From: Tubiluchus corallicola
Lineage: Eukaryota; Priapulida; Priapulimorpha; Priapulimorphida; Tubiluchidae
NCBI GenBank assembly: GCA_030141605.1
Contig: JAQGDQ010000355.1
Coordinates: forward strand, 170,001 to 220,000
Direction of reading: 5' to 3'
DNA length: 50,000 nt
Positions 36,450 through 48,797 of the stretch are shown piece after piece. A model generated the notes under the pieces. That model was not told the origin of the DNA. It did not search any database and worked only from the letters and a program-made list of their open reading frames with translations. The position numbers and the translations under genes are program-made. The first letter of the stretch is position 1, and each line of letters starts with the position of its first letter.

Positions 36450-36935
36450 GTTGGTTTAAAGTGTTTATTATAACAACATTTTACATATAATCCAAGTTGT
36501 CTGGACTGTTGATAAAGTGTTAAAAAGTAACAGTGAAATTACAGTAATAACGTTTGTCTCAGTTGTGACATTACAAGTAACTGAAAACAAAGCAGACAAA
36601 ATCGCACGAGAAAAACTACAAATCGCAAGCATAATCACAAACAAAGCACAGAAAAAAATCACAGTCACAAGAGAAAAAGCACAAAGTGTTACTAATGGCA
36701 TAAAGATAGTAACATCGGCAAGGCAGCAGCATATAGGGCCACCTGAGTACATTTACCTAACAACAGACTCTTTAAATGGCTTTTAGACAAACTGTTTGTG
36801 GTGTGTTAAGCTGAAAAGACAGAAAAAGAAGCTACTTATTCATTCATAGCAAAAAGTGCATTTAAATTGTTACATTAGCAATGTCTTTGTTTCTTCCTAG
36901 ATAAATAAAGTCAGTACATGTATGTTTTGTTGTAG

Positions 36936-37020
36936 GCACCTCCTCAAACTCCAAGCAATACCATGGTTCCTATCAAAAGGCTCCTTCTCACTAGGGACCC
37001 CAAGGACAGACTCATCAGCG
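36936..37020 (+). CDS. Scaffold coding exon 9 (pre-PDZ linker)
   Basis: The acceptor is tgttttgttgtag (AG 36934-36935) and the donor agcg|gtaagt. The phase-0 frame gives APPQTPSNTMVPIKRLLLTRDPKDRLIS plus one base, 28 codons. KRLLLTRDPKDR directly before the PDZ domain is, as I recall, strongly conserved in vertebrate Piccolo and Bassoon, and it continues across the junction as SG|NGLGM. This is the best single evidence that the gene belongs with Piccolo/Fife more closely than with RIM. Confidence 0.9.
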
Positions 37021-37381
37021 GTAAGTTTATGAAGGTGGCTTTCAGACAGTCATTTATTTCAGCAAAGATCAATAGTTTTTGAAAATGGCCTTTCGTGTGT
37101 TTGGTTTAATAGCTTTTTAAAGCTGATTAAAGTTTTTATAATTACATCTGGGTTTTGGTGTTTGTCATCCAAACAAGTAAGAAAAACTAAATTTGATAAA
37201 TGACGTTGTTTAGCAAATAAATGATGAAAGCAGCCAGACGATCCAACCATCTATTAATTCCGCATGAATGAGAATCTACTAACGAAGGAAAAAACGAAGT
37301 GATAAAATTTACGAATCACTGAACAAAGTAATGTTTATTTTGCTGATGGGAAAAACGAATTCTTAAATGAAAATAACAGCT
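37021..37381. other. Intron 9, nothing recognised
   Basis: No supported feature in this stretch. Confidence 0.4.
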
Positions 37382-37382
37382 A

Positions 37383-37664
37383 GGGTCCAATTAAGCAAAG
37401 ACGTGGCTTTCATTCAGACACAAAATCTGCATCGTTTCGACCAGTTAAGGAAAGACTTGGATAGACAGTAAAGTAAAGTCATTTTGGTTTCGTATCACAC
37501 GATATGTAAGTTTACAATTTAATGTTTGTCTTGTTTCCTTCTCACAATATTCATTGTATTTTTATTTAGGAGAATTGTTGTGTGAACTTGACCATAACTG
37601 GTCGAAACGTTGCACACGTTTGTGTCTGAATAAAAGCAACGTCTTTGCTTAATTGGGTGCTGGT
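37383..37664. mobile_element. MITE / hairpin element with 70-bp inverted ends
   Basis: The left end (gtccaattaagcaaagacgt, through cagacacaaa, to gtttcgaccagtta) is matched in inverted orientation by the right end (taactggtcgaaacgtt, tttgtgtctgaat, acgtctttgcttaattggg). The arms are about 70-75 bp with about 130 bp between. It has no coding capacity. Confidence 0.85.
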
Positions 37665-38545
37665 TGTTATTTTTATTTTAATGCTTGTTTTTCTCTGATA
37701 AATTTCGTTTTGATAACGCAATTTTTTTTTATTATTTTATGTGCAGCGGAAGCAATATGTAAGTTTCACATTTAATAATTTGATACTTAATATTAGCTAT
37801 TGATTACTGACAGGACTAAACGATACATAGTAATAAATGCAAATTAAATTTGAAATTCCGCCATGATTGTCCAAGTCATCTTCTTATTGTAGTGCCGAGT
37901 TGCTTCGTGGTATTGATTACTCCACTAATGAAGTACGGTTGCAAGGTCTATTTAGTCTACTGTATAATTGTCCTGGAAATGGACTCACGCCTTACCAGAG
38001 GAATTTATTACACAATCGCGTTTACGAGCAATCATGCCTCGTCAGTAGTTCTCTTATTCGTCTATCTAGGTAGCAGGAAATCAGATGCACTTTAGAAACG
38101 CCCAGAAATAATGAGGACAGGGCCATTTTGTTTTCGTTGCTAAGTTAACTTAGAAAATGATGCTGATAAATATTTATTATTATGCAAGTCCTACAATGAG
38201 CCTCTATTTGCAGGCAGAAATGATTTACATACGCTTTAAACTTTATGCAATATATATGGTTATATGAAACTTTATGTATATATACAGCAAAATACAGCGC
38301 TAACAGAAGTTAAAAGTAGTTCGGTGAATAAAATTATATCGCATATTAAATTTTAACGACTTTAACTACATAAAATTTACAAAAAATCTGAAACTAAATA
38401 ATGTTTTGGCGCTAAAATTCATTACAGTCATTATTATTAACATTAGCTACCAAGGTTATGCAGAATAAATAAATAGTTAACAGAAGCCAAATTTTTGACT
38501 CTATGAATTAGAAGTTTTAATAAAGTTGTGTTGTTTTGGTTGCAA
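37665..38545. other. Intron 9, nothing recognised
   Basis: No supported feature in this stretch. A short open frame near 37850-38095 has no recognisable domain. Confidence 0.4.
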
Positions 38546-38785
38546 GCACCAAATATTCTGAGGTTTGAGCTTCCTCTAAACAGTCGCAAATAGAAGCTCA
38601 TTTATTAGTGCTTTACATGTACTCTCCTGTCTTTAAGACATCTAAGCACCAAGTGTTCCGAGGTTTGAGCTTCCTCTAAACAGTCACAAATAGGAGCTCA
38701 TCTATTAGTGCTTTGCGTTTACTCTCCTGTACACTCAGACGTCTAAACACCAAATGTTCTGGGGTTTTGAACTTCCTCTAAAAAT
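38546..38785 (+). repeat. 100-bp tandem duplication, about 2.4 copies
   Basis: Units start at 38546, 38646 and about 38746 (gcaccaaatattctgaggtt-like) and contain gagcttcctctaaacagtc and a ctattagtgcttt word. Confidence 0.92.
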
Positions 38786-40855
38786 CGCAAAAAAGTCATC
38801 TGTCATACCAAAGTCTGTGCAGAACTTAACAAAGCAAAGGAAGACAACGGAAAGGAAAGAAAGGTCACCACACACGTCATTAAGCTCGCAAAACGCTAGA
38901 ATTCTACACTCGATGGCGAAATTTTATTTGACATTCTAAAAGGGAATGAATGTAGCCTTGTTGAACACCATTTACCTTCCTTGCAAAGTGTCTTGTCAAC
39001 ACTTTCCTCGCAGACAATAACCACACTTGAAACTATCACTGAACTGGTATGTATGCTCGTGTGGCTGCTCTTACTGTCTTTCAAACCTCTTCGTATCTTG
39101 CCTCTTCTACTCCGCCTTGTTGGGCTTCAATTCAGCATAACCTGTTGACGTTATTACAGCAACGTGCCTGCTGAGAGACCTCTCATCTAGCAGACTTGTT
39201 TGTGATGGAATTTACTCTCTTATTATCATCAAACGCAATTTCAGCCCAATTTCCGCGGCGTGATAAATCCATGACGCATTTAAATTTCATCAGGGCGAAA
39301 TCAAGGTCCCTCCTTGCAAATTACAAACCTCGCGGCTGCCTAAGGCTGAATGTAACACGGGAGGGGTGAAGCAGCCTTTATATCTCCGTTACCATTGTCT
39401 AAGGGTTCATGGGAAGACTAGGTAACAGTGACCTTTGGACAACCTTTCTGCTGTGTGCTTGTCAACGATGACGAGTTTAGTGTAGCACAGAGAAATGAGC
39501 TCGAGCCCGTTTTTACAGCTGAAAGTTAATTTTTTGATTTTTGGAATGTTTGATCTACTGATTAAAGTACGCAATTTCAAATTTGATTAAGTAAGTATTG
39601 ACCTTCAAATCATGCTTTGCTAAAACTAGTTTTTTAAAACACTCATATATTTTCTAACTTAAGGTTTATTAGTAAAAAAATCCTCTTTGGTTTAGTTGTA
39701 ACGCCATTGTTTAACACAGCCATTTTATACATGCTGATATTTATACATGCCACAATAGATATTCTGACCAGTTCAGTTACTAACTCATCACTTATCAGCA
39801 ATTACCATTGATTTTGATCAACATTTGTTTATCAGAATTAAAATTTATTGCTAAACGTTACGTTCAATGTTTTTGTGGTTAACAATTTCATCAGTATTTT
39901 TTCAGTACAATACAAATGAAATTTCTCTATTTAAGAATGGCTGCCATGTTGTACTTGTGTATTGGCTTATTTCAATAATTAAGGGTATTATTGATCTAGG
40001 TTCATTGCAAAAAATCTTGCTAGATAACTGAAAAAAATGCCACTGTTTCAACTCGTCCCAGGCTGTGTTACACACAACATACCCCCAGTGAGGGGTTTAT
40101 TGTTGCATTTTTATTTTTCCTCATAACTCTATGGTTTCGTAATCCTTTACAATGTTAATGACTACATTTGTAGAGAGCTTTGTGTACTTTGTCTGGGTAC
40201 CAGTCTATGATAAAGTCACTAAGCCATTATGTATTTTCAAGAGAAAATATATGAAACGTTACAATCATTCCCGGTTTCTCCGAGAAGCCCCTGTAACCTT
40301 CGTACTCACCACTCGCTGATTAATTGACTCTATGATCTCTTTGGCTTTCATGAATTTCTCATGCGCCTCGATTAGCGGTTAAAGAAAAAGAAGAAGTTTG
40401 AACTCTCTCAATCAATTTGATTCCCGCCGTTCTCCCGCAGCTTGCTTTACCGGCGCCATGGGACGCATAACGCCGTCGTTTTCTTAGCAAGGCAATTTCG
40501 ATGATTTAACTCAAATTGCATTTCTGCAGACTGTAAAGGCAGACTCGTAAACACTGTGAGAAGGCAAAGACTGAAGGAGATTAAATCATCTCTACGATGA
40601 TTAAATGTGATCACTAAGGCATTAATATCTTGTCCCGCTGGGTCTACATATATAAACTACTATATATATATATAAACAGCTAGGCCTACTATTATGAAGG
40701 GTTACAGTGACAATAAGTCTTGCTGCGTGCGTGCTTGAGCATTATATAAGTAGGCCTACTTATAGCAGCAGTATAATTGTAACTTAATTGTTAATCTTGA
40801 CAATCTTTAGTTTCCTTGTTTCTTATAAAACATTTTTATTTTTCGATCGAAAATA
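38786..40855. other. Intron 9, non-repetitive with two GC-richer islands
   Basis: 39240-39470 and 40266-40520 are less AT-rich than their surroundings and carry no repeat that I can see. They have no long coding frame or splice-flanked exon. They could be regulatory DNA, but nothing in the sequence proves it. Confidence 0.35.
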
Positions 40856-40879
40856 ATATTTTGCCAACAAGCAACTAAA

Positions 40880-41265
40880 GCACAAGAAAATCTCGCACTT
40901 TCATAAAGCTTAAAAATTCGTCTTGAAATTTTATACCACTTACGTACTGCCTTTTTGCATGCCAGGCTTGTTTTGGCAGTAACGCTGTATAAAACTTGTA
41001 AATTTAAACTCCCGCGATGACCGTTAGATGCAGCCATTTTGACATTAAGTCATTTGAAACAAGTTGAGATAACACTGGGTAAAGGTTGATAAAATAATCA
41101 GAGCATTCGTAGCGCACACGTTTCTAGTTAAATAAAACTTTAAATTACTGTATCTTGTCTGTAAGATTGAAAATACGTTTCTTGGTTAGTGATTGGTGCA
41201 CCCTGGAGATGAGTCAATGACATTTTACTAATTGGCACAAACATTTAAAATTATTATTTCTAGTT
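40880..41265 (-). repeat. Dispersed repeat family 3, copy B
   Basis: This is the reverse-complement relative of 15590-15985, about 385 bp, with the same ordered landmarks (cataaagcttaaaaa, ctttttgcat, cagtaacgctgta, gcagccattttgac, gattggtgcaccctgga). It is non-coding. Confidence 0.8.
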
Positions 41266-41379
41266 ACATAACTCTTTCAAGCAGGTGAGCGAAATGTTAA
41301 GTAATATAACCGTGCATAGAAAGTTTCAAGGGGGCATAGTACAACATTTCCTTTTCTTCCTCTGATTTACGTTGTGCGT

Positions 41380-41556
41380 ATATGACGTCATGTAATGGCG
41401 CGGTCGGAACAGTATTGCGGGAGATTTAAATCAAAAACAGTCAAAAAATCCTTTCAACGCAAGTACAATATATGCAAAAAATTGCCATAAAGTAATATAA
41501 TTTTTAAGGCGATTTTTCTGTAACCTACTTCAGGTACCCCTTTTCTTGTCCTTTAA
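41380..41556 (-). mobile_element. Partial TTAA-type MITE, inverted relative of 19847-20295
   Basis: The right end is ttttcttgtcct followed by TTAA (41553-41556). Reading leftwards, it shares ctcccgc, ggcgc.att and tgacgtca with the left half of the 19851 element in the same order. The other half is missing or too diverged to see. Confidence 0.65.
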
Positions 41557-42470
41557 GCTGGTAATATATTCTCAGTTATTTACAGCATCGTTGAAACAAA
41601 GCGTAGAATTATAATTGTAAGTCAAACTAATACACCAAACAAGAATGAGGAGGAAAGACAAAGCAACACATATGATAAGTTGAAAGAAAAGCTAAGAGAA
41701 AGGAATGTTATTATGATCGGCAAGGGGAAACCTTTTAGAAGGAGTAACAAAATTTTAAACTAAGTTAAGAATATTTTGATCATAATTAAATAAGCATTGC
41801 AAGATAACATGGTGGAAATATTATGCCATGGATTCATGGAATCGATGATGTTAAATGGAAGGACATTGGAAGCTGCAAATTATCAAATTTTGCCCTACAA
41901 TTTCTCACTGCAAATATTTGGTTCTGCTTAATTTATATGTTTGTGTGATAATCGCCATTGCTTTTCGTCATTGGAAATCTGATACGTTTACAAATTACTC
42001 CATTCAGAAATTTAGAATGTGGTCATAAAATATCAATCATTGAGTCTAAAACATACGTTTTACTGTGCAGTTAAAACATAGGTGTTAAATCCTATTATAT
42101 ACAAGCGTAAGTTCTTAGCATCTACGCAACGTACTGAAGCGTGAAATACAAAAACTGTCACACTTGAGACTTCCTCTTCTGTCTCCTAATTAGTAATTTC
42201 TTCCTCTGTAATTTCATAATCGTCTTAAATATTGTCTTTATAGCAATTATTTAGTTAAAAGGCTTATACAACCCCAACAAACATTGAAGTTTCTTTAACG
42301 CGTTATTATGATTACACAAAGAATTCATAGTTATTATTAAACAAAAGAGATTTATAAATTAAATCAATAACTTAAATAACTTTTCTGGTGAATTTCTAAC
42401 GCGTGCATTGCCGTAAAGATCGGCATGTTTCACGTCTTTAGCGCGAGTGAGCGAGAATGACGTACGCGGT
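41557..42470. other. Intron 9, nothing recognised
   Basis: AT-rich intron with no supported feature. Confidence 0.4.
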
Positions 42471-42489
42471 ACAGAAAGCGTCTTTAGTT

Positions 42490-43298
42490 ACCGATGTTTG
42501 TTTACCATCATCATTCATCATCCAACGAATCATACGTCGAGGGACATGATTCTGCTCGCCTCCCTATGCCAGGACTCCCTACTCGCTGCAATGCCCCAAG
42601 TGGATTTATTTCTAAGGATCAATGCTGAAGTGTTTAAATCTTTCTGTGCAAAATCTAAATATGTTAACATTTGTCCTCCTGCAGGTTTTTTAGCTGGTTC
42701 TATGGCTTGTTGAAGAGCTATCTTCACTGGAACATCATCAGGTAGTCTAAGCATATACCCAATCCATCTTAAACGGCGTCTTTTTATTTTTCTTGTCCAA
42801 GGTTCTTCTTTTATTTTTTCATATAGATCTTTGTTTGAAATTTTCTTTGGCCATCTAATACCCAAAATGTTTCTGTAATTTCGCCTTTGAAACGCATCGA
42901 TTTCAGCTTTATGATTTGCTTTTAATGTCCAGAGCTCAGAGTTATACAGTTTCAACTAAGGCTGAGAATATTCTAATTTTTGTTTCCAAAGAAATCTTCC
43001 TATTCTCAAAAACATTTGTGAGTTTTGAGTAAGCTGATAATGCCATTATCTTCCGTCTTGATATGTCGTCTTCTGTTGCCAGCAGACTACCGAGATACTT
43101 GCATCTTTGCCTTGATTCATCACCACGGCGTGTTACATGAAACTCTTCAGTTTTATTTTTGTTTACAACGAGATCCATTGTTTGTTTACCAATCTTTGGT
43201 GACCTCTTGACTGCACTCATTACGTCATTCGTCTCGCGCAACGAAAAATGGCGGTTCTTCAAACTTAATACCGCTAACAACGAAGCGATAAAAATCAA
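42490..43298 (-). pseudogene. Non-LTR retrotransposon fragment (RT C-terminus), antisense
   Basis: On the minus strand, two overlapping frames encode the end of a reverse transcriptase of the LINE type that reads CKYLGSLL, then IRIFSALVET, YNSELWTL, FQRRNYRNILGIRWP and RRLRWIGYMLRLP. The frame shifts near 42945-42955: the upstream frame ends ALVETV-stop, while the next frame continues KLYNSELW. The 3' end runs into gatgatgaatgatgatgg, a short tail repeat. The remnant is 5'-truncated and dead, antisense within intron 9, and of a different lineage from the CR1/Jockey-like copy at 27830. Confidence 0.85.
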
Positions 43299-43645
43299 AA
43301 GAAACGAGTTTTACAGCAAGTTTATAAGAAAATAAATTGAATATTCGTAATGAGAGTTGGATTTTAAGTTGTAAAAGCTTACATTATAGTGAGGGTTTTT
43401 TTGACTTAATTTAGGTTTAAGAACTCTGTGGGTTATTTGAACGTTGTCATTAAAATTCATTTTAATGGTTTTTAATTAGGTATAACCAGTAATTGTTTTC
43501 CAACTTTTTCTTTATTGTATGTCTGTCTCTGTACTCAAAATGAACTGATTGAAAAATCAATCTATTTAATTTTAAAAGCAGTATAGAATATATAATTTCT
43601 AGCATCGACAAGGACACTGGCAGACATCTTTCCATCCATGTTTAT
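43299..43645. other. Intron 9, nothing recognised
   Basis: No supported feature in this stretch. Confidence 0.4.
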
Positions 43646-44015
43646 TTAAAGGAAAACCGGATGATTGTGTAAACATTAGTTCAGAATAAAGAATGCTCTA
43701 AAATATTGAAAAGTGCGATAGCTTTTTTTAAATCAAAGCTTAGATTAAATAATAATTACGTCGCATACTCAAACTTTCAAAGCTGCGTGCTCGCGTGGTC
43801 GACAAATAGAAGGCGGTACCGCGATAAGCATGATCATGAACTGCAGTGTTAGTTTCTGACATCAAATGATGTAAAACACATTTTTCGTGACATCATGCTT
43901 TTAAACAGAACTGTAACACTTACACAAACATGCTTGATGCGCAAGGGAAGATGCCTGCCATTGCACAAACTGTGGTTAGTTTCTGACGTAAGTAATAGCT
44001 GTGTTTTAGAGTTTG
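43646..44015 (-). repeat. Dispersed repeat family 2, copy B
   Basis: Inverted relative of 2495-2815 over about 300 bp (43705-44010). Its left end, tttaaaggaaaaccgg at 43645, resembles the ends of the TTAA-type elements at 19851 and 48802, and its complement recurs at 22003 (ccggttttccttt). Confidence 0.75.
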
Positions 44016-44445
44016 ATAATAATGCGTTTACGGACAAGCTGATTATTATTTAAACAGCCATAAGAATGTCTTAGCTTACAAGTAGTGAATGAAAAACAAT
44101 GACAGTTGGTAATGAGATAAGAGATCATTCACACTTGCGAAGGTATTTTTGCGTTTACATAAATTCTCTGCGTGTTACGCGATTTAGTAAGTTGGAATCA
44201 AACGTAAATGCGGATGCAAAAAAGACGCAATGCATTCTTGGAGTTTTGAAAGATATTCCCTGAATTTCCCACCTTTCCCTGAAACATGAACCTCGATCAC
44301 CATAAGTATTTTATAGGTTTCGACTGGCAATTTATTTCCCAGCAGTAAGCGGCTTGACTCAGAGTGTAAATATTGATTTTTTTTCTTTGCAACCGGTTTA
44401 CTCATTCCTTGGAAAAACACTTCTATTATCTATTTAACACTATCT
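44016..44445. other. Intron 9, nothing recognised
   Basis: No supported feature in this stretch. Confidence 0.4.
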
Positions 44446-44447
44446 AT

Positions 44448-44995
44448 TAAAATTAAGATACGAAAACAGGCAGCAGGAGTACCGATATAATATGTTTTTG
44501 TTTCTTAATATTTTGACATTATCTATGTAGTATAATTAAAAACTACAACAATAACTGCCGATGAATCTGTTTTTGTATCTTAATATTTGAACATTGTAGT
44601 AAAATTAAGATACTAAAACAGGCAGCAAGGAGTGCCGATATATCTGTTTTTGTATCTTAGTATTTTAACATTGTAGTAAAATTAAGATACTAAAACAAGC
44701 AGCAGGGAGTGCCGATGTATCTGTTTTTGTATCTTTATATTTTAACATTGTAGTAAAATTAAGATACTAAAACAGGCAGCAGGGACTATGAATATATCTG
44801 TTTTTGTATCTTAATCTTATTATCTGTGTAGTAAATATATATATTTATTTATATATATATATATATATATCGGCAGCCTATTTATTATCTATGTAATAAA
44901 ATTAAGATACAAAAACAGACAGCGGATATATATATATATATACTATACATATATACTATACTATATATATACTATATATATATGTTTTGTGTATT
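44448..44995. repeat. Palindromic 77-bp minisatellite and (AT)n
   Basis: About five units each start aaattaagatac.aaaacagg and later contain tctgtttttgtatcttaat, so the two halves of each unit are inverted to each other and every unit can form a hairpin. The spacer between the halves is gcagcagggagtgccgat. The array ends in (AT)n/(TA)n tracts, 44827-44870 and 44926-44985. Confidence 0.9.
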
Positions 44996-45159
44996 AATTT
45001 TACTAGATAGTGTTAAGATATTTGCTTCGAATCATGCGTTTATTGAATATATACATACAAAGTTGTATAAAAAAATATTTGAAACAGTTAGTGCATGTCA
45101 AAGTCAAACTGCGTTATAGAAACGGCGTTATATATCTACAGAACTTTTTAACAAACTTC

Positions 45160-45625
45160 TCCTCACCTCAGCCCCACTCGCCTAACTTTACTTCACCTCA
45201 CCTCACTTCACCTCTCCTCACTCACTTTTCCTCACATTTACCTCACATCGTTTCATCGTACCTCACCTTACTTTGCTTCACCTCACCCAAAACAGCTCAC
45301 CTCACTTCAGCTCAGCTAACGTAGCTTCAGCTCAGTTCAGCTCTCACTTCACTTCACTTCACTTCACCTCTCCTCACCTCACTTTACCTCACATCGTTTC
45401 CCCTCAACCTCACCTTACTTCGCTTCACCTCACCTCACCTCAACTCAGCTCACCTCACTTTAGCTCAGTTCACCTTGCTTCAGCTCAGTTCAGCTGTCAC
45501 CTCACTTCACCTCTTCTCTCCTCACCTCACCTCACCTCACTTCACTTCATCTCATCTCATGTCACCTACTTCACCTAATTCACCTTACTTACTTCACTTC
45601 ATTTCACCTCACCATTTGTCTAGTC
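45160..45625 (+). repeat. Degenerate (TCACC)n pentanucleotide array
   Basis: About 460 bp of five-base words (tcacc, tcact, ttcac, tcagc). It is purine-poor on the + strand and ends about 205 bp before the exon 10 acceptor. Frames through it read HLTSPHFTS and are artefacts. Confidence 0.93.
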
Positions 45626-45830
45626 TTTTTACCATTTTAACGTGTTTGCTTTTCTCTACGTGAATATGCCTTCTCTTGGTACTTTCAATGGTAAAAAAGC
45701 GCTAAGATATTACAGTTAAACGAAATCTAACTTAAAACATTAGGTCCAGAGCTACTGTGATTGTGTGCCTGAGTGTCTGAATATCTTACTAATGTCTGAA
45801 AATCAGTTTTCATTTCCTACTATTTACTAG

Positions 45831-45956
45831 GGAATGGCCTGGGAATGAAAGTAGTAGGAGGAAAACAGATCCCTGGTACAAAGAAAGAAATTGGTGCCTA
45901 CATTGCAAAGATTTACCGTGGAGGCGTCGTAGACACGTTGAACGAAGTACAAGAAG
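45831..45956 (+). CDS. Scaffold coding exon 10 (PDZ domain, first half)
   Basis: The acceptor is tatttactag (AG 45829-45830) and the donor gaag|gtacta. 126 nt complete Gly 2028 and give GNGLGMKVVGGKQIPG, then EIGAYIAKIYRGGVV and LNEVQEG. NGLGM is the carboxylate-binding loop of the PDZ domain. The spacing and words (GLG.+VVGGK.IPG, GAYIAKI..GG) match, as I recall, the Piccolo/Bassoon/Fife PDZ domain more closely than RIM's (which has ..GAFITKV). In Piccolo this domain binds cAMP-GEF II. The partner here is unknown. Confidence 0.94.
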
Positions 45957-46710
45957 GTACTAAAAATAAACCTTTTCACAGTTCTGTCATGCGCACGCGC
46001 AGCTGCTGTAAGTCAAAGGTTAAGTGAATTCGAGCAACGCGTTTTAACTACAACAGTCACGTGACATTTGGATAAAGCAAAGCTGTGTGCCGCATCAGTT
46101 CAGTAACATTAGTTATTAACACCATTTCCTTGTTGATTTATGTGGTCTTTACTTAATTATTTCGCATTTCATATTTATCGGGTAATCATAATTACAATTC
46201 GCACCATACACATATCGATTATAAAGATACAATTACACACATATACAGCGCTACAAAAAACCCATACCACGTTATCAAGAACACAATTACACAAGTCAAA
46301 CTCAACAATTTATACCAAAGACACAACATCAATTATGCATTAGTTAGTGCGATGCAGAACGATTTTCTAGCAGCATCTTGGGAACAACAAAAAAGAACTG
46401 TTACTAGTACATTAGCACGGGCTGCGAGGCGTTGTCAAGTGTACATAAACGCATAGTTTGGTACACTTAACCTTTGACCTTTTCACGGTCATTTTCAATC
46501 GCTGGAACCGTGAGAAGGTTTTAACATAGTTTGTGTCATCAGTAAACAATTATAATATCAACTGCAGTAATTTTTGCTAAAATTTTTCGTCAAAATGAAA
46601 AAAGACGCAGTGTTCTGTTTCGTATACGTAAATCTTAAACGAAGCTTTCAATTCTGAGAGAAATGTTTTTTCGATAAAGTATGATTTTTTCAATATTTGT
46701 TGAATAAAAG
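45957..46710. other. Intron 10, nothing recognised
   Basis: No repeat or additional exon was recognised in this stretch. Confidence 0.45.
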
Positions 46711-46819
46711 GTGATCAAGTGTTAGAGTGGAATGGTATCAGTCTTACAGGAAAAACGTATGAAAAAGTTCAGCAAATTATTCAGTCATCTGACGCAGAAG
46801 TTGAGATACTTGTAAGATG
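46711..46819 (+). CDS. Scaffold coding exon 11 (PDZ domain, second half)
   Basis: The acceptor is gttgaataaaag (AG 46709-46710) and the donor gatg|gtaggt. 109 nt complete Gly 2070 and encode [20 protein letters not shown], then [27 protein letters not shown] is the family signature of the Piccolo/Fife PDZ and precedes the alpha-B helix ([10 protein letters not shown]) that lines the peptide groove. The outgoing phase is 2. Confidence 0.94.
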
Positions 46820-46852
46820 GTAGGTAAAAATACGTTTAATTTTGTTGAATCT

Positions 46853-46853
46853 A

Positions 46854-46915
<62 letters not shown>

Positions 46916-47165
46916 TGTTGCTGCTATTGCTGCTGCTATTACTAATGCTGTTGCTGCTGCTGCTGCTGTTGCTGTTGCTGCTGCTGCTGGTGCTGCTGCT
47001 GGTGCTGCTGCTGCTGCTGCTGCTGCTGTTATTGCTGCTGCTGCTACTGCTCCTGCTGCTGCTCCTCCTGCTGCTGCTATTGTTAATGCTGTTGTTGCTG
47101 CTGCTGTTGCTTGTTGTTGCGGCTACTGCTGCTGCTGCTATTGCTGATGCTGTTACTGCTGTTGT
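46853..47165 (+). repeat. (TTG)n/(CTG)n trinucleotide array in intron 11
   Basis: About 310 bp of TTG then CTG-rich triplets start 34 bp after the exon 11 donor. All six frames stay open in places (poly-Leu, poly-Ala, poly-Ser and so on), but this is intronic. Confidence 0.95.
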
Positions 47166-47248
47166 CAAATCAAACTACTGTTCGAATTGGCCTTATCTTG
47201 TTTAACTAAGCATCAACTATAATACTTACGTATTTTTGTTCTTTTTAG

Positions 47249-47340
47249 TGGAGCCAACATGTCCGGCAAGGTCCAGTTGAGGAGTGACCGGTCATCATAT
47301 GATAATCTTAATGAAGATGCCATGACAGGCGATAGTTACA
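47249..47340 (+). CDS. Scaffold coding exon 12 (after PDZ)
   Basis: The acceptor is gttctttttag (AG 47247-47248) and the donor taca|gtaagt. 92 nt complete Cys 2106 (TG|T) and give GANMSGKVQLRSDRSSYDNL and then NEDAMTGDSY plus one base. The frame, splice signals and phase 2 in / phase 1 out are consistent. No domain falls in this exon. The protein continues beyond the window, where C2 domains would be expected for Piccolo, Fife or RIM. Confidence 0.85.
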
Positions 47341-47619
47341 GTAAGTTTTATATTTTTGTTTCCCATACTGTTTAGCTGTGTCAAATATTGTAATTTCATT
47401 CAAACAATACAACGAGGATCGTCAGGTTCATAAATTTGCTATCGTGAAAATCGTGACACTGTCAGTCTTTTTAAAGGGTTTCTTTGAGAAAAAACCTTTT
47501 ACAGAAAACCTGACATGAAAGATTTTTCACAAGAAACTCTTTCAGAAGGGTTTTTCTGCAATGATAGAATAAGCTCGCAATTGTTGAATTTTGAAACCAA
47601 ATTTGCTTCGAAACAGGAA
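47341..47619. other. Intron 12, nothing recognised
   Basis: Contains a short internal inverted word pair (gggtttcttt.gagaaaaa / agaaactctttcagaagggttttt). No exon is seen. Confidence 0.4.
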
Positions 47620-48470
<851 letters not shown>

Positions 48471-48522
48471 CAAATGATGATGATGATGATGATGATGACG
48501 ACGACAACGACGACGACGACGA

Positions 48523-48556
<34 letters not shown>

Positions 48557-48604
48557 GGTGGTGGTGGCGGCGGTGGTGGTGATGATGATGGTGGTAGTGA
48601 TGAA

Positions 48605-48653
<49 letters not shown>

Positions 48654-48672
48654 GTGATGATGGTAATAATAA
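48471..48672 (+). repeat. Compound (ATG)n/(ACG)n/(GGT)n array
   Basis: About 200 bp of triplet repeats switching between ATG, ACG, GGT and GGC blocks. Frames through it (poly-Met, poly-Thr, poly-Val) are artefacts. Confidence 0.96.
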
Positions 48673-48797
48673 CAGCTTTTAAAAAAAAATAAAATTAAAT
48701 TAAAATAAAATTATTGTCACAACTACACTACCACTGTCATGACTTTGACCATAACTAATGAAATAAGATAATTTTGCTTTAACTGACTATTACGTGT

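Noticed and set aside
45010-45663. HLTSPHFTS-rich frames
   Set aside because: They are translations of the degenerate (TCACC)n array and lack independent coding evidence.
46842-47205. Poly-Leu / poly-Ala / poly-Ser proteins
   Set aside because: All are frames of the same CTG-rich intronic array.
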